NCBI GenBank assembly: GCA_949592205.1
Contig: CATIUR010000005.1
Span: 134,685,277-134,749,276, forward strand
Length of the DNA stretch: 64,000 nucleotides
Direction of reading: 5' to 3'
Source of the DNA: Helichrysum umbraculigerum
Lineage: Eukaryota; Streptophyta; Magnoliopsida; Asterales; Asteraceae
Made by a program: the position numbers and the translations under genes. Shown one piece after another: positions 54,675-64,000 of the stretch. The notes under the pieces are model-generated. The model saw nothing but the letters and a program-made list of their open reading frames with translations. It searched no databases and was not told the DNA's origin. The stretch's first letter is position 1. Each line of letters begins with the position of its first letter.

Positions 54675-56402
54675 TTAGTAAGTCAGACCAAACTGCCAAC
54701 CAGCAGGAACTGCGTTGTATCTTATCGTCGTTCTTCCATCACTAGTTGTGACTTTGAAAGAGAGACTTTGACCGTTAAGATATGAGCTGCTTTGCCAATT
54801 TTGACCCCAATTTCTCGACATGGATTGCCACCCGGTTTTGGACCCTTTGATTGATACAGCGTGAACGTCTCCTGCACCTCCGACGTTGGTGATTAAAACT
54901 AAGTTGAAGTAAGAGTGACCGTGCATCGTGAACCTTATTCCTCCTCTCTTTATACATGGAACCCTGTCCAATTAAAATTTAAGTAAAACAAGTTTAAAAT
55001 GATTGTATTGTGTATAAGCTTGTTTTTTACGAGTATTTGTTTACTAGTATCATCATTATTCTATAAATCACTACCGAACATGCATATCACAGTTGTGAGA
55101 AAGACAAATAAATGAAAGCAGTAATGTGTGAATTGTGCCTTTAAATTTTTTGTCGATTTGTTATATTTCGGCCGGATTGCCTACCCATCTAAACTACCAA
55201 ACGATGTGGACCTGAATTAAAATCTAAGATGTTAATAAATGACCAAATTACCCTTGATTTACCTTCTAAAAGATACAGGCACAATCCCAGCCTTGTATTT
55301 AGCAATATGCAAGAAAGCTGGCTGAGCCATGTCAAAATGTTTGAGAGGTGGGTTGCACCACCCTCCATTGTTACTTGGCAAATCAAAGTTCGGCGGGCAG
55401 AAATTGGTTGCGGTGATGATCACGGATCCAGGGAGGCACCACCTAGGATCATTGACACACTTCATCAAATAACAACCACCGCAGCTCAATCCATTGTTAA
55501 AAAGAGCCGTACTCAGTGCTGCGGTATTTGTACCGTAACCTTCACTATACAAGTTTCCATAACCACAAGCTCCACCTACATAAATAAATATATGTAAAAG
55601 ATTGAGTAAAAGACTATATCATGATGTTCTAAAAGTAAATGATGTAGTATAGTTATTAATCGATGAGAAATAGTTGAACCAATTGCAGATTTAGGATTAG
55701 TGAAAATGCATGAGACATTTGGCTAACAGTAGTTTACTTAGAAAACATACTTGTTATATTTGTTTCCCGAAATACCCTTCTAAATTTTTTGTTATTTCGA
55801 CAAAGAAAATAATAAGTATACCACATAAAGTTGAAACAGAGCTTTAAGTAAAAATTGTATGAAGCATTATGAGAGTTGATGTGCATAGTGTAACGTGTGA
55901 AATTTGTTCACGTTGACGCTTAGATGCACCGAAGTTTTGAAAGTGATGCACACAAGTGCATCAATTCGAACAGTTTGGTGCATCATGACGTATCATGTGA
56001 ACTCCGTCCTATATCACACACTACGCTGAAGTCTATACACGTGAAACGTCAACTTTCCTTCAATTCGTACCCTTTTTACAATTGTGATGTTTGGCTAAAA
56101 TAAAAGTCTAGTTCTTTTATTTATATGATGACTCACTGATATAAAATGTGTGCAAAAGGTACATTCGAAACACAAACACTATAACATACTTTTGTACATG
56201 ACAAAACTATATCATACATGACCCGAATAATTAGTGATTATATATAATCATAGAAGCTATAGGACATACCCATCGTCCCCGCCGCATCACCACCACCATA
56301 AAAGGTGGCGTGGGCGCTCTGCCAACCGCCATAGTTGGCGGTTGTAGCATGGAAAAAGGTGGTAGTGAGCAAGAAAACAAAAGAAAGTGTCATGGAAGAC
56401 AT
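54675..56402 (-). CDS. alpha-expansin, 244 aa, three exons
   Basis: Exons are 56270-56402, 55263-55575 and 54675-54963, all with GT-AG borders (GTATGTCC...TTTATGTAG; GTAAATC...TTGGACAG). They join in frame to 735 bases. Residues 1-22 are a signal peptide ([20 protein letters not shown]). The mature protein begins [20 protein letters not shown], with the Cys-rich catalytic-like domain ([42 protein letters not shown]), the HFD motif in [15 protein letters not shown], and the C-terminal cellulose-binding-like domain ([46 protein letters not shown]). Such proteins are secreted and loosen the cell wall at acid pH. Length and introns fit the family, and no disabling change was seen. Confidence 0.95.
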
Positions 56403-56470
56403 GTTGATTAGGGATGAAAGAGATTGAATAAAGAGAGTGTTGGTTTGTCAAGAATATGAGATGTTGGTTT

Positions 56471-56480
56471 CTATTTATAA
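56471..56480 (-). promoter_or_regulatory. TATA box of the expansin gene
   Basis: The minus strand reads TTATAAATAG, about 70 bases upstream of the start codon at 56402. This is a good plant TATA match. Confidence 0.65.
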
Positions 56481-56892
56481 TTAAAACTAAAAATCCTACA
56501 ACCACCGTGGGAGAGAGAGACACACACACACGGTGGAGCCGGCCAGATTCCGGTGGGAAAGAATAAGGTCAAAATGCACATGGGCAATTGTCTTCATATG
56601 GTGGATGTTGTTGTGCAACAACATGCAAAATTTATTTTTTAAATGATAATAATATGTTATTATTTGCATGATTAACTCAATATGTTTGTTTGATTCGATT
56701 GGTGACACAATAATTTGTGAAATCGTATATTTTTATATTTGGGAACAGTAGTTTAGTTTTATTCTTGGAAATCGACCAGAGTGTAAAACATGAGTATTTT
56801 AGTCCAAAACAATAGTTTTATTCTTACTTATGTGATAGGGTCATTATAGTAATTTACATGTGATTATATGATCTTCTATTAGTGCTGTTTCT
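56481..56892. other. expansin upstream region
   Basis: AT-rich proximal promoter with a GAGAGAGACACACACACACA simple repeat at about 56511-56531. No further element is assigned. Confidence 0.45.
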
Positions 56893-57297
56893 ATAGGGTA
56901 ATGTTCAAATAAGAACACTTATTATGGTGGGAACGGTAGGAACAGACATTTTTACTTTAAACTTTAAGATTAAATTATGTTTTTGATGAAAAATATATAT
57001 CAAAATTCTTAAAATTGTGTGTTATTTACTATTAGAATTCTTTTTTTTTTTTTAAATGTGATACACATCATAAATTTTTTTTGTGTATCACAGTATCACA
57101 CATAAAAAGCTATGATACACAACTTTAATTTGTGTATCATATATTTTCTTTTTATTTTTTAATTAATCTAATATTAAAGAGGATAAAATTTTAATAATTT
57201 TAGCATAACTTTTTTTGCAAAACATGTGTATACATTGAATTTAAAAGTAAAAAAGTCGTTCCTACGATAATAAGTGCTCTTACAATAACCTTTCCCT
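56893..57297. mobile_element. MITE upstream of the expansin gene
   Basis: Terminal inverted repeats of about 40 bp: TAGGGTAATGTTCAAATAAG then AACACTTATTATGGTGGGAA on the left, and inward from the right TAGGGAAAGGTTATTGTAAG then AGCACTTATTATCGTAGGAA. Nested inside are GTGATACACA...TGTGTATCAC (57058-57098) and ATGATACACA...TGTGTATCAT (57111-57139) inverted repeats. No coding capacity. Superfamily uncertain; a short TA or CTA duplication is possible. Confidence 0.7.
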
Positions 57298-58504
57298 ACT
57301 TCTATATTGTCCCGTTTTATATTTCTTAGATCAGTCAGTTTGATTTAAAATAAAATTAAAAATTATGACAAAATCTAATTAAACTGGTTATTTCACATTT
57401 CTTGATAAAAATCTACGACATATCCCTCATCTCATCAGACGTACGTACAAGTATACATTTTTTTCAGTAACATTTCAAAATTTTTAATATCTGAATTTTG
57501 TTTTAATTTGCATTGCTTTCATTTTGTAATTGGATCCAATAAATGAAGCACAAAATAGAACTCTTGCATGCAAATTAAACCATTATCAGAAAATTAAACT
57601 CGAATTCTGAGTTGTTGTTTTTTTCTTTACCTCTAATTACGTAATTATTGATTAATTAATCGCTTAAAAATAATCTAATTTCATTGAAAATGATTTGAAC
57701 TACCAAATGCTGTCTTTTTTAAACTGATACAAGATGAATTGCTTAAACAATATGTAATTTTTAATTCCCTGATAAAACAAACAACATAGGATTAAAAAAA
57801 GTTTCGGTGATTGGAGAAAGGACACGTGTATTACATTTGGAATATTTTTCAGGTGCACATTACGACCTTGTTAATGAAGATTAATTATTGATTAAAATGC
57901 TTGATTGAAGTTAATCTGGATTAATTATAATTATTAAATATATTAAAAAAAGAAGCGCAAGTAACACTCTAACACGGTATTTATGTCGGTGTGGCACTGG
58001 CACATATACTCCCTCCCTCTGTTTTGTTCTATACCATTTGATTTGCTTTTGCAAATAATTATATTATAATAATTATAATAGTTTTTTATTCAAAACTAGT
58101 TATTAGTACTAAATATATGTGTATTTAATAAATTTTTTTAAAAAATGTTAAGAAATGTAATTAAAATTCATAACAATTGAAAATGCGAGCTAAAAACCTT
58201 ACTCTTAAAAAAGAAAAGAGAGCTCGATAATTCAATATCGAATTTTGAAATAATTTGAAGTGAAAGTTTTGTTTTTGTCTAGTTGGATTAATCTAATTTG
58301 CTAAATTTAAAAAATAAGTGTTATCTATATAAAGACGTTTGTTTAAATGTGCGTATAATAAAAAAAAAAAAAAAAAAGAGAAACGGATAATAAAGACAAT
58401 GATCGTATTATAAAATTTTGGTGTCATAGGGTGATTAAGATTATATTAGTTACAAAATAGAATTTCAAATGTCTTAATTTCAAAATGGATTTAGTATTTT
58501 GCTA
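57298..58504. other. intergenic, AT-rich; nothing recognised
   Basis: No ORF with motifs and no repeat structure beyond an A run at 58360-58378. Confidence 0.5.
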
Positions 58505-58822
58505 AGCACTTTACATTCAAGTCATTACAATTGTATGTTCTCAACTTTCGTACCTTCAATTGTATAAGGGTGAACCTTCTTAAAACTCTATTGTATTCTC
58601 CAAACTTTCGTATCCTCTATGGTATGAGATCAACCTTTCTAATACAGCTTTTTGAATGTCTAATTAATACTATCATATTAGAGGTTTTAGAAGGTTATAA
58701 TAGAGAATATGAAAGTTGGGAGCATACAATAGATGTTTTAGAAGGTTCACCTCATACAATAAAGGATATGAAAGTTGAGCGCATATAATAGTATTGAGTG
58801 TAACTGTGTAAAGTTGAGCGAA
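58505..58822. mobile_element. foldback (long inverted repeat) element
   Basis: Two arms of about 130-150 bp are imperfect inverted copies. The left arm holds TTCTCAACTTTCGTACCTTC, GGTGAACCTTCTTAAAAC and CTCCAAACTTTCGTATCCTC. The right arm, read inversely, holds GCTCAACTTTCATATCC, GGTGAACCTTCTAAAACA and CTCCCAACTTTCATATTCTC. RNA from either strand would form one long hairpin. Exact ends and TSD not fixed. Confidence 0.65.
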
Positions 58823-61309
58823 TAACTGAACAATAATCCCTTTATAAATTGACTTTCTATATACATTTGAATTTTGATAATCACTTCCCTTAGGATAGTG
58901 GTTAAGCATTCCTAAGATAAATTTAAACAATTAATTTACCATCATCTTTCAATACATATAATAAAGTTTCAAATTATTTTTATTACATATATCACTAATC
59001 ATGAAATGTTTACATTCTAAACATAGAATGTTAGTGTTAAATAAGTAGTTTAAATTTATTTTTAAAATACTTAACCACTTCTCTAAATATTTTGGAGTAT
59101 ATAGGTAAAGCCTTGATGTTTAGATCAATCAAGGAAGCAAAAGGAATCTTTCATTTCCTATAAGTATATTTAAATTAAATAATAAGGTGGGTACTAAAAA
59201 TGCTCAATCAAATAACTTGTTTTGTATAAAACAAATCACTAAAAAGATGCTACGTTTACTTTCTCAGCTTATTGTTAGGTTTGTTGTAAAAGGTCAAAGA
59301 GATCGTTTTTCACTTTTTGGTTTGAATAAATCTAAGTTGTTGTAGAAGTTAGTATCGCTTTATAATTATCCTTTAATTTCGTAGAGGCTCTTCGTATCAT
59401 TAGGTTAAGAGTTCAAATCCTAATAACGACACAATTATGTATATTCGTGATGAGGTATAAAGGTACTTATCTTTCCAAAATAAAACTTTTGGTTCGAATA
59501 ATGAAATACATGGTCTAATCAAATTTTTCACATCACATGAAAAATACTTCACAATACATGATTGAAAAAATAATAAAAGCATAGAAGAAGACTAATTTAG
59601 GTAATTTGATTTGTATAATTGTGAATCGTAATGCATACTTCAAAACGATGAATCGGCAACACCGTACACATCATCTAAGTCGATATAAACTGTTTTAAAA
59701 TAACCTTAATTAATAAAATAAATGAAAAATATCTCCGTTTATTAGTTCTATATAATAATAAGTATGAAATCAAAACTCTATTATTATTAGAAAACATATA
59801 ACCAAACGTGCTTTAGCAAAATACGAAATATGAAGCTGACCTACGGTCCTACCCCACCCATGTTACATGTCACATCTATTTGGTGGTTGTTTAAGTTTGT
59901 TCCAATCTTTGATCAAACTTCAGATTTAATAGTGTAGATCACAACCACCTAAACAATTAAAAAGTTATGATTTATTCCATCTGTGAAAGCAACAATTTGA
60001 AGTTATCGAAAATGGCTCATTCGAGTCTTTTGAGTTTCGTAGTACGGTGAATTATGTATGTCTCCCAAAACGGTTGATATTTCTTCTCACCAAAGATATA
60101 CAGTGATAACGTACAACGAAAGAAGGAAGAAATTAAACCATAAATTGTGAAGAACAAAATGCAATAAGGATGATTTGCTTAGCAAGCCATATTATCACGT
60201 AAAAGATGTTGCATCCACCACAATCATGCATATGGTTTTGTACTGTATGGATTAATTGAGTGATGTCGTGTGAACATCGCTTTTTTTCTTTTTACACACT
60301 ACTCATTTTTACACAATAAATCCCGAAACAATCTTCATTTGATGAATGCGTAAAAATAACATGAAACAACCCATAATATTTAAAAAGTCCCGCCCACCAT
60401 ATCATTCTTCGTGAAAGGAGTTTAACAATATTAATAAAGCATCATGACGCGTTTGGTTACGGAAAACTCCCCCACTTTTTCAGAAAACTTCTCTAACACA
60501 TTGTTCCACAGTTTAAATTAGAAAGAAAAGAAAGGAAGATGGAAGATATGTCATGAAAGAAAGGAAGAGAAATGAAATTCCTTCAATTTATGTGTTCCCG
60601 AGTTGCAAGAAACGGTAGAGAAAGCAAAAAGTTTCATGATTAACAATTTTATAATTTTATCTATAATATATAAATAAATCACATTATATTATGGATTTTG
60701 CTTTACGTACCGAAAATTCACGGGTAGTTGGTAAATAGCGGTTAAAAAACCAACTTAGTTGGTTAATGTTCACTATTTAAGTGCAATTGGTTGACAGTTT
60801 CAAGGTGGTTGTCAGTTTTAATGGAAGTTATGAGGCGGTTATAATGTTAAACATAGCCTAAGGGCTATGCATAGCAAAATCCGTATGTTATTACTTAACA
60901 AACATCTTATCTAATTATATTCATCGTAAAACGATTGAAAATCAAATCTAACTTTAATATGAATTAAAGCTAATTCATATCTCAAGTTGCTGTATCTTTA
61001 TTAACTAGAACGTGAAACTATATTGAAGTATAAATTATTAGGAAGATGTCCAAATTGGAAACAATACGTGACAGATTTTCTCTCTCAAATTTGTCCAAAT
61101 TGAAAGGATAGTTGGGAAAATAATAGGGATTTTTACTGTAGTAGACAGTCAACGCTTCCATTTATTTTCTAGTCACAAACTTCGCCTAAATGAAATAAAA
61201 TGTAGAAGAACTAAGCGAATTTTTTTGATTGTGGGGAAGAAATGATGAAGACACATATCCCTAGTCTCTTTTCCCGGTTATTGAGAATTTTAAAAATTCG
61301 CCGGGTTTG
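58823..61309. other. intergenic; nothing recognised
   Basis: Long AT-rich spacer. No gene, no tRNA and no clear transposon ends were seen. Confidence 0.5.
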
Positions 61310-61317
61310 CCTAAGAG

Positions 61318-61967
61318 TAGAGATGAGCAAAACAGTCTAAGACTGAAACTGGTCCTGAACCGGATTGGGACCGGTCCTAGAAAAACTGGACTGGGAAAAA
61401 GACTGGACTGGTCCTAGGACTGCCTGGCAGTCCTAATTCAGTCCTACTTTTCAGTCAGAAGACTGGTTAAAAACTGGACTGAAATCAGTTTAAACTGGTT
61501 AAAGACTGAAACTGGTTTAAAACTGGCAAAAAGACTGAAATTTATTATAAGATATTTATGTTTATTTATTGTTTATTGACTTTTTTCTTTCCTTATAAAA
61601 TTTAAATTTAGGTCAAATTGTATTTGGTACATTTTTATTTCTTTATTTATAAACTTTTACTTATTTTTCACATCAACAATTTCAATTATATACATTTTAA
61701 TTTAATCATACTTCACATTTATTAATTTTTTCTATTGGTTTTAAAATTTTATTGTAAGTATTGACAAAATTATCGACCATGAAAAAAAAGACTGGAAATG
61801 ACTGAAACTGGACAGGGACTGGACTGAAATTCTAAGAAAAACTGGCATAAAACTGGACTGAAACTGGACCAGTCCTAGAAAAGACTGGTTTTTAATTTTC
61901 TGTTAAAAAACTGGACTTTTTTGAACTGGACTGAAAACCAGTTTTATCTGGTCTTTGCTCATCTCTA
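61318..61967. mobile_element. hAT-type non-autonomous transposon (650 bp)
   Basis: A perfect 8-bp target duplication CCTAAGAG (61310-61317 and 61968-61975) flanks terminal inverted repeats TAGAGATGAGCAAA. The subterminal regions carry dense ACTGGACTG / AAACTGG / CCAGTC repeats (61340-61535 and 61790-61955), about twenty copies. The central 250 bp is AT-rich and non-coding. No transposase. Confidence 0.92.
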
Positions 61968-61975
61968 CCTAAGAG

Positions 61976-62860
61976 TATTGGCATTTAGGCGAAATTTTTA
62001 TGCCATGTGTCATTAAATTGGTTGGTGAAGTATGGTTGACCGGCGAGTTATAGGTTGACCTGCGAACTTTTTATTCCATGTGGCATCATTTAATTGGTTT
62101 CTTTTCTTTCGCTTGGTTCGCCAATTGTATTTTTAATTTAGGCTAATTGTTTGACTATTATTGTCTGACACCGACTTCTATGTGTAAAAGGATAGTTTGA
62201 CTGTCCATTAAGGTAATTAGCTCAAAATAATATTGGAATAATTTTCCCTCTTCCTTCCTATCTCTCTCAAAAAACTTGGGAATACATTTATCTCATTGCT
62301 TCTTTCCAACCCCTTTCTTTTCTCTCAAAAATAAAACTAAAAAATTAGAAAATGTGTTCAAATCCTTGTTTTTAAAAACTTTTCTAAGAAAAATAAAAAT
62401 CCCATTTTCCTTTTTATAAAGAAGTTGAAAACTACGTTCCTTAAGTTTTGCATCTCTACTCTTTCGTATGAAAAGGAAAACTTCATCACTCACATTTGAA
62501 CGAATTTTCTAAATTTTCATTGTTTTTCTAGAGAGGTAGAACACTCCTAATTCCCTAGAAAAACGAAAAATGAAAATGGGGAAATCTTTCCGTAACTAAA
62601 CGCATCCTAATAATATCTATTAAGCTTCTCTACTTAGCAGACACATCATACATATTATAGAACACCAGCATGCAGAGCATACAAGAAGCTTAGAAAACTT
62701 CTTGATCCAATCATTTGATAATTTCATCAAGTAATACTTGAAATTAATCTTTCTTCATCTGAATAACCTGTGCTTACATTTCCGCATTAAAACCAAAGTT
62801 CTCAAAGTGGTTTTACACTTTTACTTGTATAATGCCGAAAAGAACTGGCTTGCAAATGTA
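61976..62860. other. intergenic and probable 3' flank of the nardilysin-like gene
   Basis: A 60-bp region near 61980-62110 repeats the theme of an AATTGGTT segment preceded by GCCATGTG or CCATGTGGCAT. Otherwise nothing. The part near 62700-62860 may be the 3' UTR of the minus-strand gene. Confidence 0.45.
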
Positions 62861-64000
62861 TTAACAAAATGCAGGGTAGAACGTCGATGACGCCTTGAAA
62901 GCAATAGGGTCATTGATTACTTGAACAGATGTGGATGCTGTGTTAGACTCTTCTATGTTGGTGTTGCAGCCCCACACACGAACTGCAAGTCTTCGACATT
63001 TTGGAGATGATTTCTTCAGGTATGTGTTGTACCAGTTAGAAATATCAATCTTTTTAAGGGACTTGACTGCTTCCGCTTCCTTTGTGGATAAGTCGAACAT
63101 ATACCTGCAATGGGATGCAAAATTGGATAAATGATAGTGATCAGTAGATGTGGCTATTGTGACATGTTTACTTATGAATGGGTTGATTTGGATTATGTTT
63201 CATCTCTAACGAGGTCATTTGGAAAAACAAAATATTAGCTAAAAAGGAAGCCAGTCAAAAGTAACCTACTTTTAATGCAAAAAACCTCCCACAAAATATT
63301 TTAGTAAATAACAATTAGATTATCATTGAAATGTCATTATGTTTGTTATCGTATTTGACACACTAACAATGTATAAACCAAATTTTATCAGGGCAATAAG
63401 TGTTTCAAGTGAATCTACGCCTGAGCCATGCATTCACTGTTTTAATATGGACCCGTCTTGACACGCGCAACCTAACCCAGCGCATTCCAATATGTACTAA
63501 AACTTACCCTTTTAAATCGAACCCACTTTGACCCACTGCCCAACATGCCAACCATGTGATTGTGTCATAAGTTTAAACTGGTAGGTAATTTGCAAACTTT
63601 CAAGATACTCAATCAGAACCATAACCTATACTTATTTACTAAAAAATATTAAGTATATCATATGCGCAAAAAGTTACCTCTGGTCCATAATTTGTCCCCA
63701 GTATCTATTTGTTTCATAAGTGAGAGACGGATCTTTCTCTAAGAGCTTTGCGATTAACCCGCTTTTATAATTCTGGAAAGACTCGTCATCAAGTTCACTC
63801 TGCAATGCAAGCAATCAACATATCACAAGGAAACATCAAACATATGCGTAATGACGAGCAAAATGACACGAGTTCCCAATGATCATCAAGGAACGAAAGA
63901 CGATATACTCAATTTTGAGTTAAGATATATGCAAGAGTGTGCTTACCAACAAACCTTCCATCTGATTTATAAAACTATCAATCCTCCCTTGCAGATATAC
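62861..64000 (-). CDS. nardilysin-like M16 metallopeptidase, last three exons (partial)
   Basis: Minus-strand exons: 64000-63947 (continues beyond the window), 63799-63678 and 63104-62861, with GT-AG borders (GTAAGC, CATTGCAG, GTAACTT, CATTGCAG) and consistent phase. They encode LQGRIDSFINQMEGLL, then YKSGLIAKLLEKDPSLTYET and RYWGQIMDQR, then YMFDLSTKEAEAVKSLKK, DISNWYNTYLKKSSPKCRRL, AVRVWGCN and the end FYPAFC. The KSSPKCRRLAVRVWGCN block and the FYP-(x)-(x)-C end fit plant nardilysin-like insulinase-family proteins rather than the peroxisomal insulinase branch. This is the non-catalytic C-terminal part; the zinc HxxEH motif would lie far upstream outside the window. No disabling change was seen. 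Confidence 0.82.

Noticed and set aside
1..64000. tRNA and rRNA genes
   Set aside because: No cloverleaf-like or rRNA-like segment was recognised. The tRNA-like matches are primer-binding sites of LTR elements.

Overview
The window is nuclear DNA of a flowering plant, probably a eudicot. It is AT-rich, has intron-containing plant genes at its right edge, and is otherwise built from nested transposable elements typical of large plant genomes. No bacterial, organellar or CRISPR-like content was seen. I had no database access, so family names rest on motifs, terminal sequences and target-site duplications (TSDs) read directly from the sequence.

Layout. (A) 1-29202: a candidate Helitron. Its 5' end would be TC at 162 after an A; its 3' end is a GC hairpin followed by CTAG at 29199-29202 before a T. 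It carries short plus-strand exon-like pieces of several genes, one of them a duplicated exon of prefoldin subunit 3. Two LTR retrotransposons are nested in it: an Athila-like Ty3 element (2365-15240, minus strand, TSD AGTAA) and a gag-only non-autonomous element with 3.15-kb LTRs (18371-27734, minus strand, TSD GATTG). (B) about 29303-54111: a 25-kb CACTA (En/Spm) DNA transposon on the minus strand. It holds a TNP2-type transposase and a second gene joining a Ptta/En-Spm region, a Gln/Arg-rich coiled-coil segment and a ULP1-type (C48) cysteine protease domain. The transposase is split by an LTR element with no coding capacity (38397-46555, TSD TTTTT). A small LTR element (47712-51309, TSD CCTTT) has a gag fused to an unrecognised domain, and that ORF is itself split by a 0.76-kb DNA transposon. 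(C) 54112-64000: host sequence with an alpha-expansin gene (54675-56402, minus, three exons), a MITE upstream of it, a foldback element, an hAT-type non-autonomous transposon (61318-61967, TSD CCTAAGAG) and the 3' exons of a nardilysin-like metallopeptidase gene running off the right edge.

How the pieces relate. None of the four LTR elements looks autonomous: one has pol but no recognisable capsid and four stop codons, two have gag without pol, and one has neither. They would depend on proteins supplied in trans. By-eye comparison of LTR pairs orders the insertions: the 18-27 kb element is oldest (about 30 differences in 3.15 kb), then the Athila-like element (about 14 in 2.5 kb), then the two inside the CACTA (0-1 difference).

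Most unusual observation. The 18-27 kb gag-only element and the 38-46 kb non-coding element are built largely of short, non-identical perfect inverted repeats (5-8 bp stems, 3-12 nt loops) placed almost back to back. The stem sequences differ while pairing is kept. In addition, each of the three long-LTR families carries its own array of one palindromic motif inside the LTR.
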